A stretch of 60,141 nucleotides of DNA from JALHTG01 sp964653695 (lineage in GTDB: Archaea; Thermoproteota; Bathyarchaeia; 40CM-2-53-6; JALHTG01), in NCBI GenBank assembly GCA_964653695.1, contig CAZZFQ010000001.1, positions 1 through 60,141 of the forward strand, read 5' to 3'. The position numbers and the translations under genes were made by a program. Positions 8,988 through 18,041 of this stretch are shown here, one piece after another. The first letter of the stretch is position 1. Each line of letters begins with the position of its first letter. A model generated the notes under the pieces. It saw only the letters and a list, made by a program, of their open reading frames with translations. It was not told where the DNA came from and ran no database searches.

Positions 8988-10823
8988 ATGGAAGTGGGGA
9001 ATGATCTAGGTTTGGGCAGACGATTCGACTTCACGAGATATCTGAACATTCGAAGCGCGCGTTGCCCGTCGTTCTCACCTGATGGCGCGCATATTGCATT
9101 TCTGACGAACATAACAGGTGTGCCTCAGGTCTGGCGTGTAGCCATGGTTGGAGGATGGCCAGAGCAAATTACGTTCTATAGTGAAGAGGTTTCATTCTGT
9201 CATTATGCACCAGTGGGTGATCGGCTGATCTTCGGCATGGATCAGGGTGGAAACGAGAGGACTCAGTTCTACCTGGTAGAAGACGGGGGAGAACATATTG
9301 AACAGCTTACTGACAAATCTCGCGTAATCCATGCGTTTGGAGACTGGGCTGCAGACGGCCGATGGATAACGTTCTCCTCAAACGAGCGTCATGAGGCCTT
9401 CTTCGACGCATATGTAATGGATGTGGAATCAAAGGAAAGCCGCCGAATTCTTCAACATGACGGAACTAACTACGCCGCCTGCTTCACACCTGACAAGAGA
9501 AGAGTATTGGTTCGCCGAGCGAATTCCAACCTTGACAGAGACCTGTACCTCGTGAGCCTGGAAGACGGTTTTGTTTCCCACCTGACACCCCATGAGGGCG
9601 AGGCCGAATACTCGTCCGAACGCTTCTCTCCTGACGGCAAAGGGCTTTACCTTGTATGCAATGAGAACCGAGAGTTCACTGCCCTCGTCAGCATGGACCT
9701 TGCGACGCGAAAGATGAGCGTTCTAGCGGAAGAGAAATGGGACATCAGCCCTGCCTCTCTCTCGAATGACGGAAAGAGAATCGCATTCACAATCAACGTT
9801 GATGGATACAGCGAACTAAGGATATTGGATCTGGAGGAGGGTGGCTCAAAGCGAGTTCAAGGCATCCCGCCAGGAACAGTTGACGAACCGACTTGGTCAC
9901 GTGACGGACGCTTTCTGGCCTTCACTTTCACCGGAGCAGCCTACAACCCGGATGTCTGGTTGTACTCGATTGATGAGGATCGTGTTCGACAGTTGACCTT
10001 CAGCGGCCGAGCAGGCATCCCCAGAAGCAGCTTTGTAGAACCCAATCTCATCCACTACAAAACCTTTGATGGCAGGCAGATTCCAAGTTTTCTGTACCTT
10101 CCTCAAGACATGCCGCGCGATTCCAAGGTTCCAATAGTGATCCATGTTCATGGCGGGCCGGAATCTCAAGTTCGGGCTTCCTTCAATCAAGTGATACAAT
10201 ACCTACTAAACAGCGGTTACGCGGTCTTGGCGCCCAATGTCCGGGGAAGCAGCGGCTACGGAAAGACATATGTCCACCTCGACGATGTGCGAAAACGGCT
10301 GGACTCAGTTCAGGACCTGAAATACGCGGTGGAATGGTTAGCGCAGTCCGCCCCGGTGGACCCAAAAAAGATCGCGATCATGGGAGGAAGCTACGGAGGA
10401 TTCATGGTTCTCTCAGCGGTGACGCAGTATCCTGAACTCTGGGCAGCAGGAGTCGACCTTTACGGCATCGCAAACTTTCACACCTTTCTTAGGAACACTG
10501 GTCCATGGAGGAGGAAACTGAGAGCCGCTGAATACGGAGATCCTGAGAAGGACGCGGACTTCCTTCGCGAAATCTCACCGATACACTATGTGAACAGGAT
10601 TGTGGCACCATTGATGTTTGTCCAAGGCAGAAATGACCCTAGGGTTCCTCAATCTGAAACTGATCAGATGGTTGAGGCCCTTAGAGCAAGGGGAATTCCT
10701 GTAACATACGTTCTATTCGACGATGAAGGGCATGGCATCGTGAAGCTCAGGAATCGCATCGTAGCCTACGAGGCGATAGTGAAATTCCTTGACAAGCATC
10801 TTGGAGCCTCTAGTGGAAAATGA
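8988..10823 (+). CDS. S9 serine peptidase (acylaminoacyl/prolyl oligopeptidase type)
   Basis: 611 residues: an N-terminal beta-propeller with repeated 'SPDGAHIAF', 'AADGRWITF' and 'SRDGRFLAF' blades (TolB/WD40-like, to about residue 340), then an alpha/beta-hydrolase domain. The catalytic triad is visible as Ser468 in GGSYGG, Asp550 in GRNDPRVP and His582 in DEGHGI. The oxyanion HGGPESQ motif is at about residue 388. These cytosolic enzymes cleave short peptides or N-blocked residues after passage through the propeller. A TATA-like box about 25 nt upstream suggests a leaderless message. The last codon overlaps the next gene by ATGA, so the PqqB-like protein is translationally coupled. Confidence 0.93.
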   Translation: MEVGNDLGLGRRFDFTRYLNIRSARCPSFSPDGAHIAFLTNITGVPQVWRVAMVGGWPEQITFYSEEVSFCHYAPVGDRLIFGMDQGGNERTQFYLVEDGGEHIEQLTDKSRVIHAFGDWAADGRWITFSSNERHEAFFDAYVMDVESKESRRILQHDGTNYAACFTPDKRRVLVRRANSNLDRDLYLVSLEDGFVSHLTPHEGEAEYSSERFSPDGKGLYLVCNENREFTALVSMDLATRKMSVLAEEKWDISPASLSNDGKRIAFTINVDGYSELRILDLEEGGSKRVQGIPPGTVDEPTWSRDGRFLAFTFTGAAYNPDVWLYSIDEDRVRQLTFSGRAGIPRSSFVEPNLIHYKTFDGRQIPSFLYLPQDMPRDSKVPIVIHVHGGPESQVRASFNQVIQYLLNSGYAVLAPNVRGSSGYGKTYVHLDDVRKRLDSVQDLKYAVEWLAQSAPVDPKKIAIMGGSYGGFMVLSAVTQYPELWAAGVDLYGIANFHTFLRNTGPWRRKLRAAEYGDPEKDADFLREISPIHYVNRIVAPLMFVQGRNDPRVPQSETDQMVEALRARGIPVTYVLFDDEGHGIVKLRNRIVAYEAIVKFLDKHLGASSGK

Positions 10824-11844
10824 GGGCCGTTTCGATAACTCACAAAACGCAGAAGACAATAGCACGAGTTGTCGGATCAGCTCAAGATGGTGGGGTACCT
10901 CAGGTCGGTTGCCATTGTACAAGGTGCAACTATGCTAGAGCAAATCCGGAGCATGCCCGCTACCCCGCGTCTCTTGCGATTGTCAGCCCAAGCGGAAAGC
11001 TTTTGGTCGTCGATGTGACTCCGAGCCTTCCCCAGCAATTGGATCTGCTTAGAGATCTTTTTCCGCGCAGGCAGAAGCTTCTTCCCGACGCTGTTCTCTT
11101 GACTCACGCGCATGTCGGACACTACGCCGGTCTGATCCTCTTCGGCAGAGAGATTGCGTCAACCAGGGGATTGCCTGTCTGCTGCACTCCGCGAATGAGG
11201 CACTTCCTAGAGTCGAACAAGCCGTACAGATACCTTGTCGAGAGGGGCGAGNNNNNNNNNNNNNNNNNNNNNNNNNNNNNNNNNNNNNNNNNNNNNNNNN
11301 NNNNNNNNNNNNNNNNNNNNNNNNNNNNNNNNNNNNNNNNNNNNNNNNNNNGAGGCACTTCCTAGAGTCGAACAAGCCGTACAGATACCTTGTCGAGAGG
11401 GGCGAGGTCCAGATCAAGGATCTAAAGTGCGGCGAGACTCTGATATACGACAGAGCGCTTCGCATAATCTCGGTAGAGGTTCCTCACAGAAATGAAGATG
11501 CCGAGACATTGGCTTTCATAGTGAAGTCTAAGAGGAGCTTGTTCTATGCACCCGACTTCGATAGATACACCGAGACGATTGATCGCTGCGTAAGGGACAG
11601 CGACATTTCTATACTGGATGGCTGCTTCTGGTCCCGTGAAGAGCTACTCAATCGAGTCTACGACGATATTCTTCATCCAACAATTATGGAGTCGCGGGAG
11701 AGACTGAGGGGCTATGAAAACCGAGTCATCTTCACCCATCTGAATCACACGAATCCAGTTCTGGATAGAGACAGCCTTCTCAGGGCGGAACTAGAGAAGC
11801 AGGGCTTTCGAATTGCGAAAGAAGGATTGGATATCTTTCTGTGA
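10820..11844 (+). CDS. PqqB-like metallo-beta-lactamase-fold protein, interrupted by assembly gap
   Basis: Begins at an ATG overlapping the S9 stop (ATGA). The N-terminus 'VGSAQDGGVPQVGC' plus a CxxC pair and the metal motif THAHVGH (HxHxGH rather than HxHxDH) are typical of the PqqB branch of the beta-lactamase fold. The frame is broken by 100 N at 11252-11351. The 55 bases before the gap are repeated exactly after it, so removing 155 bp restores one open frame of about 289 codons ending at 11844 with EVPHRNED, FYAPDFDR and FTHLNHTNP segments. The gene is therefore probably intact in the organism. No other PQQ genes are present, so a role in PQQ synthesis is not supported; a hydrolase acting with the upstream peptidase is a guess. 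Confidence 0.8.
11197..11406. repeat. Scaffold gap (100 N) flanked by exact 55-bp duplication
   Basis: Bases 11197-11251 and 11352-11406 are identical (both start GAGGCACTTCCTAGAG and end GAGGGGCGAG) and flank exactly 100 N. This is what a scaffolder leaves when two contigs actually overlap. I read it as an artefact, not a biological repeat. Collapsing one copy and the Ns restores the reading frame of the surrounding gene. Confidence 0.9.
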
Positions 11845-11864
11845 CTCTTACGTTTTTGCGAGTC
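11843..11864 (+). terminator. Hairpin with T-run at end of the PqqB-like gene
   Basis: GACTC (11843-11847) and GAGTC (11860-11864) can pair around a loop holding TTTTT (11853-11857). It overlaps the stop codon. Termination is inferred from position and the T-run. Confidence 0.35.
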
Positions 11865-12005
11865 CTAACGGCCATTTCGAACCGGCGAAGTTGCGTAAGA
11901 GTTCTCGACGCCTAGTAGGCTGTGTAGTTGCAGAGTAAGAGCGCCACACGCCTAGACAGATCTGGTCTTAGTTAAGATAACGCTTAAATTCTCATGACCC
12001 CCGAT

Positions 12006-12809
12006 ATGCAATATCCGGGAGAGTTAGTGATTCCATTCGCAAAGGGCGTAACACACTCTTTCATCATATTAGCCATCTCAAGCGTCCTGATGATTGTCCT
12101 TCTCTACATGGCTAGGAAGGGCAGAGTTCCGAAGATTAGAAAGCTGCCTGCGATCGACGCAATAGATGAAGCGATCGGTCGGGCAACTGAAATGGGTCGA
12201 CCCGTCCATTATACTCCAGGCATAGGTGACTTCTACGGGTACGACGCACCCATGACGATTGCAGGCATAAGCGTCCTAGGATACGCGGCAAAGAGAGTAG
12301 CCGAATATAACACGCCGCTGATAGTGACCTTCGCTGCTCCTGAAGTTGAACCTGTCATGACTGACGTTGTGAAACAAGCCTACCTTGCTGCCGGCAAACC
12401 GGAGAGGTTCGATCCTGACAGTATCCGTTTCATTTCGACGAGGCAGTTTGCCTACACTGCAGGAGTGGTTGGGATCCTGCACCGTGAGCAGGTTGCTGCC
12501 AACCTGATGATTGGGTATTTCGCCGGTGAGTCGATGATTATTGCAGAGGCAGGTTACTTGGCGGGAGCCATTCAGGTTGGGGCCACCGCGAACACATACC
12601 AGATTCCCTTCTTTGTCGTTGCATGCGACTATGTCTTGATATCAGAGGAGCTTTACGCTGCTGGAGCCTACCTGTCAAAGGACCCAATCCAACTCGCCGC
12701 TATTGCGGGTCAAGACTGGGTAAGACTCGTTGCCGCTGCATTCATGATTGCAGGCTGCCTCCTCGCGACTTTCGGCATACCGTGGATTGCTGACTTCTTC
12801 AAGATGTGA
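12006..12809 (+). CDS. DUF6754-like membrane protein, first gene of four-gene cassette
   Basis: About 267 residues. One N-terminal transmembrane helix (SFIILAISSVLMIVLLYMA) is followed by a basic stretch, then an unusual conserved domain with 'IDEAIGRATEMGRPVHYTPG', 'APMTIAGISVLGYAA', 'STRQFAYTAGVVGI' and 'GYFAGESMIIAEAGYLAGA' segments. A C-terminal helix follows (LVAAAFMIAGCLLATFGIPW). I recognise this as the DUF6754 type, with moderate certainty; no function is known. Three more membrane genes follow with tiny gaps. The ATG at 11994 is also in frame, but TATA-like sequences at 11970-11990 sit too close to it, so I prefer 12006; a GTG at 12027 with GGAGAG before it is a further option. Confidence 0.75.
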   Translation: MQYPGELVIPFAKGVTHSFIILAISSVLMIVLLYMARKGRVPKIRKLPAIDAIDEAIGRATEMGRPVHYTPGIGDFYGYDAPMTIAGISVLGYAAKRVAEYNTPLIVTFAAPEVEPVMTDVVKQAYLAAGKPERFDPDSIRFISTRQFAYTAGVVGILHREQVAANLMIGYFAGESMIIAEAGYLAGAIQVGATANTYQIPFFVVACDYVLISEELYAAGAYLSKDPIQLAAIAGQDWVRLVAAAFMIAGCLLATFGIPWIADFFKM

Positions 12810-12821
12810 GAGGTGGCGCGG

Positions 12822-13442
12822 ATGAAACTGAAGGTTCCTCTGGCGATCACGATCATTCTAGTGTTGCTTGAGGTGGCTGACTATTACTTCGCGGTTCCCG
12901 TCATTAATACAGTTGCAGCAAACTTCACCGTGGCTACACTTGTGATGAGTGCAATTGCTGTTGGCATTGGCATTATTTCTCTAGGTAGAATACACGTCAG
13001 CAGAATTGTCAAAAGGAAGCCTCACAGTTTGGAGAGCGCAATAATGCTGATCACACTAGCCGCATTCATAGTGGTCGGAGCAGTATTGGGCTCCGGAGAT
13101 CCAAACTACGTCTACATGTTTCAAAACATAATCGTCCCATTGGATTCAGCTATGTTCTCGCTCGCAGGCTTCTTCATGGCATCAGCGGCCTATCGGGCCT
13201 TCAGAGCGAGATCAAGGGAAGCGTCCATCCTCTTAGTGGCCGCAGTACTCGTGATGTTGGGGCAGGCCCCTATCGGAGAAACGTTCTGGTCCGGTATCCC
13301 GCGGATTTCTCAATGGATTCTGGATGTACCAAACACGGGGGGCGTGCGCGCATTGATTATGGGTATAGCGATCGGCATGGTTTCCCTAACAATTCGAATG
13401 TTGATGGGGCATGAGAAGGGCTACTTGGGAGCCGGGGGATAG
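12822..13442 (+). CDS. Multi-pass membrane protein, second gene of cassette
   Basis: About 206 residues with six hydrophobic segments and short loops; the basic IVKRKPHS loop should be cytoplasmic. No enzyme motif or known transporter signature is visible. It starts 12 bp after the DUF6754-like gene. The GTG at 12813 is possible, but GAGGTGG sits properly before the ATG at 12822. A stretch SREASILLVAAVLVMLGQ followed by 'PIGETFWSGIPRISQWILDVPNTGG' may be an extracellular re-entrant loop. Membrane-complex subunit is an inference from gene packing. Confidence 0.7.
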   Translation: MKLKVPLAITIILVLLEVADYYFAVPVINTVAANFTVATLVMSAIAVGIGIISLGRIHVSRIVKRKPHSLESAIMLITLAAFIVVGAVLGSGDPNYVYMFQNIIVPLDSAMFSLAGFFMASAAYRAFRARSREASILLVAAVLVMLGQAPIGETFWSGIPRISQWILDVPNTGGVRALIMGIAIGMVSLTIRMLMGHEKGYLGAGG

Positions 13443-13454
13443 GAGGAGAAGCAG

Positions 13455-14288
13455 TTGGCAGAGAAGAAGGAATGGATGCATAAGCTGGCAACAATAGATC
13501 CCCGAGTAATATTCCTCCTTCTATTCATCTGCGTAGCGGTTCCCTTGGTCATGCCGGTTGGTCTACCGGTGAGCATCAGTCCAGCAACCGCAAGCACGTA
13601 CAAGTTCATTGAAGGCCTGCCATCAGGAAGCGTCGTAGTTTCTGCGTTTGACATGAGTGCCGCGGTGGCTCCGGAATGCTACCCACAAGTAGCAGCATTC
13701 ACTACGCATCTGAAGAACAAGAACCTCAAGATAGTCGAGGTGGCCTTTGACTCTGCTGGGCCAATGTTTGCAGACCAGGCGTTGAAAGATGTGTTCGGCG
13801 CATCAAAGGATCACTCACTCTATGGCAAGAGCTTCGTTAACCTAGGATACATTGCAGGAGGAGAGGCAGCTATGAGAGCGTTCGCTTCGAATCCGAATGT
13901 AATTCAGAAAGATTTCTACGGAAACGATGTCAAAGACTTGGAGATAATGCGTCCGCTTTCGACTGCCAAGGACTTCAAGCTTCTAATAGTGATTAGTGGA
14001 AGTCAAGTGGACAACTTTGTCCGCCAGTTCGGGGATCCGCACGGTGTTCCCATCGTAGGCGCGGTTACAGCCGTCCTAGTGACGAGAGTCATGCCATTCT
14101 ATCCAGCCAAAGTGGTAGGATATTTGAACGGACTTAGAGGAGCTGCGGAGTATGAGCAGCTTGTCAAGAGGCCTGGAATTGCATTAGCTGGAATGGACGC
14201 TCAATCAGCTGCCCATTTGTTAGTCATCATCTTCATCATAGTTGGCAATGTCGGCTACATCGTTAGGAAGACTAGGAGGCCGAGTTGA
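13455..14288 (+). CDS. Membrane-tethered extracytoplasmic-domain protein, third gene of cassette
   Basis: 277 residues. An N-terminal helix (VIFLLLFICVAVPLVMPVGLPV) anchors a soluble domain of about 190 residues, closed by a C-terminal helix (LLVIIFIIVGNVGYIV) with a short basic tail. The middle contains 'LPSGSVVVSAFDMSAAVAPECYPQ', 'HLKNKNLKIVEVAFDSAGP' and 'GGEAAMRAFASNP', which look like an alpha/beta fold with Rossmann-like strands. No catalytic motif is recognised. It starts at a TTG preceded by GGAGGAG at good distance, 12 bp after the previous gene. It is probably the periplasm-side sensor or ligand-binding subunit of the cassette; that is inference. Confidence 0.7.
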   Translation: MAEKKEWMHKLATIDPRVIFLLLFICVAVPLVMPVGLPVSISPATASTYKFIEGLPSGSVVVSAFDMSAAVAPECYPQVAAFTTHLKNKNLKIVEVAFDSAGPMFADQALKDVFGASKDHSLYGKSFVNLGYIAGGEAAMRAFASNPNVIQKDFYGNDVKDLEIMRPLSTAKDFKLLIVISGSQVDNFVRQFGDPHGVPIVGAVTAVLVTRVMPFYPAKVVGYLNGLRGAAEYEQLVKRPGIALAGMDAQSAAHLLVIIFIIVGNVGYIVRKTRRPS

Positions 14289-14289
14289 G

Positions 14290-15003
14290 ATGAACGGATT
14301 GGATGTCAAGCTGCTGGGCGTCATACTCTCAGGAGGATTGACGTTGATGGCGTACAGCTTCCTTTACAGGGAGAATCGCGTATCTAGAATCGCTGAGCAC
14401 ATATACCTTGGAGCGGCAACCGGATACGGCGTAGTCCTGTCTGCGAAATATGTCTATGACAACGCTGTGGTTCCCTTATCGAAGGGCAGCACTGTCTGGG
14501 CGATTCCGCTATTGTTTAGCTTACTCCTCTACTTCTACTTCTCCAAGAAGCATTTCTGGCTCTACCGTCTCCCAACGGCAGCAATTATCGGCGTGGGAAC
14601 AGGAATAGTTGTTGCAGCAGACTTTAGGACTCGTCTCACAGAGCAGATCAAGGCCACACTTCTGCCTCTATTCGTAGCCAACAAGCCTTACGAGACCATT
14701 AACAACTTGGTCATAATCTTCGGGGTCATCGGAGCCCTGATGTTCTTCTATTTCTCGAAAGAGTTCAAAGGTCCCACTAAAGCTCTAGCGAACTTTGGAA
14801 AATACATCATAATGATTACATTCGGAGCGTCCTTCGGACAAACCTTCATGGCTAGAATATCACTCATCATTGGCAGAGTGCAGTCATTGTACGTATGGCC
14901 TGCGTGGATCTTGCTCCCAGTAGCAGCAGTTCTCATCGCCGTCGCGATAGTGTGGGACAAACGCAAGCAGAAGAAACCGGAGGCTCCAGCTAAGAAGAAG
15001 TAA
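14290..15003 (+). CDS. Multi-pass membrane protein, fourth gene of cassette
   Basis: About 237 residues with six or seven transmembrane segments and a Lys-rich tail (KRKQKKPEAPAKKK) that should be cytoplasmic. The ATG at 14290 overlaps the end region of the third gene (1-bp gap after its TGA) and has GGAGG 10 nt before it. Conserved-looking segments are YLGAATGYGVVLSAKYVYDN and TFGASFGQTFMARISLIIGR. No known transporter family is recognised. A long inverted repeat follows the stop, marking the end of the cassette transcript. Confidence 0.7.
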   Translation: MNGLDVKLLGVILSGGLTLMAYSFLYRENRVSRIAEHIYLGAATGYGVVLSAKYVYDNAVVPLSKGSTVWAIPLLFSLLLYFYFSKKHFWLYRLPTAAIIGVGTGIVVAADFRTRLTEQIKATLLPLFVANKPYETINNLVIIFGVIGALMFFYFSKEFKGPTKALANFGKYIIMITFGASFGQTFMARISLIIGRVQSLYVWPAWILLPVAAVLIAVAIVWDKRKQKKPEAPAKKK

Positions 15004-15035
15004 CTAGTTAATGAGGCCTACTCCGAGGAGAAGAT

Positions 15036-15079
15036 CTTTCCTAGAATCAAATATCTCAAGAGAAGGCGTTCTAGGAAAG
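15036..15079. terminator. 11-bp perfect inverted repeat between convergent genes
   Basis: CTTTCCTAGAA (15036-15046) and TTCTAGGAAAG (15069-15079) are exact reverse complements with a 22-nt spacer. It lies between the fourth cassette gene and the convergent secreted gene, so it could end transcripts from both sides. No long T-run is present, so an operator or RNA hairpin is also possible. Confidence 0.45.
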
Positions 15080-15162
15080 CTGTTGAAAAGCCTGTCCGAC
15101 ACGTCTGCACGAAAAATGAACTACCGATTTTCGAGGCATATACGAGGCTGAAGACGCGCAGG

Positions 15163-16239
15163 CTATTTTCCCCGCACACATACGCGAAACTTAGACTTGA
15201 CTCCAGTATTAGATCTTCCGTGTGCCTTGATCACTATCCACGACATGGAAATCGTCGCAAGAACCATTAGTCCAAGTGATGTGAACTCAGGGACTTCGAT
15301 CACATATTTCATTGCAAAACCCTCTACACTATTGGCAACCTTTCCACGTAGCTCACTGCTGTCTCTTATAGCGCGCGCAATTTCCATATGTATGAAGCCT
15401 GCGCCCACACCTCTCGCGTAGGTTCCCTGTATGTTCTCAGTGGCTCCGAGGTCCGTGTACTTCGTTCCGTCGAAGATTCCCACTGTGAACCCGTTTTGCG
15501 TCAGCTGGGCTGACATGTCGGTAACGGCCTTGGATCCTGCTGGTTCTCCTGAGCTGAGAATGATTTGGGGGTAGAGTTGACGACCAGCAGACGTTTCAGC
15601 GAATCCATGGATTTGAATCACTGTGGACGTGTTGGTGCAGAGGGCGTTGTGAATGACGTGAAATACACATTTCTCTGTGTGCGCAACGTCGGCAACCGAA
15701 TCCGGATTTGCGTAACGATGAGCTCCAGCGACAAGGAAGAATCCTGCAGAGGACTGTATGAAGGATCTTATTCCTATCTTCTCTGTCTCCAAGTCGAAAC
15801 CAATATGAGGCACTTCAATGAGGAGGTTACGGTAGACCCCGTTGCTTCTGGTATGAAGAATGTATAATCCCCATCCACGGTTATAGCCCGGAGACTCTCT
15901 CGCCAAATAGAAGACTCTTTCTGCCACTATGTCACTGAATCTGATCAGAACGTATTTGAGCTCTGCAAGGTTTGAAGCCGCACCTGACAGTCTATCACCT
16001 GATCCACCATTCATCCACTCAAGGAGAAGAGAGAACGCGGACCCGAAAGATTTCAATTCCAGTTCAGTAGGCATCACGTATTTTCCTGAATCTCTGGGAA
16101 TTATATCCATACGGAACTTGTCTATCAGATCAACAAGCGATCCTTGTTCCTCGGGAAGAGTCGTTTCGGCAAGAAGACTACTACAGGAGAATACAAAAAG
16201 AATCAGACAAATCATAACTAGACAAGATTTCAGTTTCAT
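15163..16239 (-). CDS. Secreted amidohydrolase-like protein with PEF-type C-terminal anchor
   Basis: About 358 residues from the ATG at 16239, which has AGAGGA about 8 nt upstream and begins a clear signal peptide with a Cys (CLILFVFSCSSLLA). The central part has LLIEVPHIGFDLETEKIG, VAGAHRYANP, FHVIHNALC, VIQIHGF and FIHMEIARAIRDS segments. This order of His and Glu residues resembles N-formylglutamate amidohydrolase or poly-gamma-glutamate hydrolase (zinc-dependent amidases). The C-terminus has VPEFTSLG followed by a hydrophobic helix and basic residues, close to archaeal PEF-CTERM/archaeosortase signals. The likely role is extracellular amide hydrolysis. A further start at 16338 would put an implausible leader before the signal peptide. 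Confidence 0.6.
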   Translation of the reverse strand: MKLKSCLVMICLILFVFSCSSLLAETTLPEEQGSLVDLIDKFRMDIIPRDSGKYVMPTELELKSFGSAFSLLLEWMNGGSGDRLSGAASNLAELKYVLIRFSDIVAERVFYLARESPGYNRGWGLYILHTRSNGVYRNLLIEVPHIGFDLETEKIGIRSFIQSSAGFFLVAGAHRYANPDSVADVAHTEKCVFHVIHNALCTNTSTVIQIHGFAETSAGRQLYPQIILSSGEPAGSKAVTDMSAQLTQNGFTVGIFDGTKYTDLGATENIQGTYARGVGAGFIHMEIARAIRDSSELRGKVANSVEGFAMKYVIEVPEFTSLGLMVLATISMSWIVIKAHGRSNTGVKSKFRVCVRGK

Positions 16240-16539
16240 GTCATTTCCTCTGACATGTTCTTCCGGGGAAGAACAGATAAAACTAGCTGAGAAATGAGTG
16301 AATAGCGACTGTGAGCGATAATAGCATGCTTGTACCAATCAAAAGTGAGAGTCGGCTGCCTATACAAATGATCATCGGAGGAGGACTGACGCGCACCATG
16401 TCGTTCAGGTAGCGGGAATGATGTTTCGTGGAGTACCTTAATGATTGGATTCTAGGGAACGCTACTCAGATTTTCTTGGGAAAACCGTAGCGTTTATATG
16501 AAATCGTTGTTGCGTTTGTTGGCGTTCCGAGGTCTAGCT

Positions 16540-17931
16540 TTGCCTTATGATGTCATCGTTGTAGGGTGTGGTCCGGCGGGAATATTCCTAGCTCTTGAGC
16601 TGGCGCAGGCGTCTAAGCTATCCGTGCTGATGCTTGACAAGGGCCCTGATATGACCAAGCGGAGGTGCCCAGCCAGCAGGGGACTCGGATGCGTCAACTG
16701 CAATCCGTGCACTCTCCTTAGCGGCTGGGGAGGCGCTGGGGCCTTCAGCGACGGCAAGCTTACGCTATCACCTGAAGTTGGCGGATGGCTCAGCGAATAC
16801 GTAGGAAGCGAACGGCTCGCCAAGGAGATCCACTACGTGGATAAGACATACCTGAAGTTTGGCGCCCCAGAAAGGCTGTACGGGACGGATGCAGACAGAA
16901 TCGAGGGGATTGAGCGCAAGGCAGCATTGGCCGGACTGAAGCTCGTTCCCGAAAAGCTGCGGCATCTCGGAACAGAGAAGTGTGCTCAAGTTCTTCGAGA
17001 GATGAGAAAATCTCTACAGGAAGCCGTTGAAGTTAGAACGGACACAGAGGTCAAGAAGCTACACGTGGATCAGGGACGAGCGGTAGGAATCGAGACGGTT
17101 GACGGAGAGAAGATTTCTTCGGACTACGTGGTTGTGGCGCCGGGCAGAGTTGGCGCAGAATGGCTTAACTCCGAGGCTCAGACACTCGGCTTGAAGACGC
17201 TGAACAATCCGGTTGATGTGGGAGTTCGGGTTGAGGTTCCTGCCACGGTCACTGAGGAGTTAACGGATGCCCTTTACGAGCCCAAGTTCATCTACTTCTC
17301 GAAATCGTTTGATGACAAGGTTAGGACGTTTTGCTTCAATCCCTCTGGGGAAATCATAACAGAATCCTACAACAGTGTGATCACGGTTAACGGTCAAAGC
17401 TACTCTGAGATGAAGACTCCAAACACGAACTTCGCAATTTTGGTCAGCACTTCATTTACTGAACCATTCAAGGAGCCGATTGCCTACGGAAAGTATCTCG
17501 CGAGACTCGCGAATCTTCTCAGCGGTGGAATAATGATCCAAAGACTTGGCGACCTTGAGGCAGGAAGACGCTCAACCGAGGAGAGAATTACGAGGAATTT
17601 TGTGAAGCCAACATTAAGGTCAGCTACTCCGGGAGATCTCAGCTTCGTTCTACCATATCGATATCTCTCTGACATAAGAGAGATGCTTCACGCCTTGGAT
17701 CTTGTTTCTCCAGGGATTTGCGCAAGACACACGCTCTTGTATGGAGTCGAGGTGAAGTTCTACTCTTCGCGTCTTGAGTTGAGTGAGAATCTCGAAACAA
17801 GAATCAAGAATCTTTTTGCGATTGGCGATGGTGCTGGAGTGACGAGAGGTCTGGTGCAAGCATCAGTCTCAGGCGTTATTGTTGCGCATGAGATCATGAA
17901 GCGAGAAGGAGTAAAGGTGACAACGATATGA
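16540..17931 (+). CDS. FAD-dependent dehydrogenase (COG2509-type)
   Basis: About 463 residues. The dinucleotide-binding motif VVGCGPAGIFLALELA is at the N-terminus, followed by a Cys-rich CPASRGLGCVNCNPC segment and GWGGAGAFSDGKL, which are typical of the COG2509 family of uncharacterised FAD dehydrogenases. The C-terminal NLFAIGDGAGVTRGLVQASVSG closes the FAD site. I prefer the TTG at 16540 because GAGGT precedes it and the family usually starts just before the YDVIVVG strand. The ATG at 16498 lies inside a TATA-like TTTATATG and is the alternative start (477 residues). The redox partner and substrate are unknown. Confidence 0.85.
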   Translation: MPYDVIVVGCGPAGIFLALELAQASKLSVLMLDKGPDMTKRRCPASRGLGCVNCNPCTLLSGWGGAGAFSDGKLTLSPEVGGWLSEYVGSERLAKEIHYVDKTYLKFGAPERLYGTDADRIEGIERKAALAGLKLVPEKLRHLGTEKCAQVLREMRKSLQEAVEVRTDTEVKKLHVDQGRAVGIETVDGEKISSDYVVVAPGRVGAEWLNSEAQTLGLKTLNNPVDVGVRVEVPATVTEELTDALYEPKFIYFSKSFDDKVRTFCFNPSGEIITESYNSVITVNGQSYSEMKTPNTNFAILVSTSFTEPFKEPIAYGKYLARLANLLSGGIMIQRLGDLEAGRRSTEERITRNFVKPTLRSATPGDLSFVLPYRYLSDIREMLHALDLVSPGICARHTLLYGVEVKFYSSRLELSENLETRIKNLFAIGDGAGVTRGLVQASVSGVIVAHEIMKREGVKVTTI

Positions 17932-18041
17932 TCATGAACTTGTCCAAAGTCTTGTGATTCTGTTACAGGTTTGTGGGTTATGCATGGAAAAGGTTTTATG
18001 AGCAGTGAAATGAACACGAACGGTTCAAGGAGTAGATAGCC

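Noticed and set aside
11352..11406. 55-bp direct repeat as a biological duplication
   Set aside because: It flanks exactly 100 N and collapsing it restores the frame, so it is an assembly artefact.
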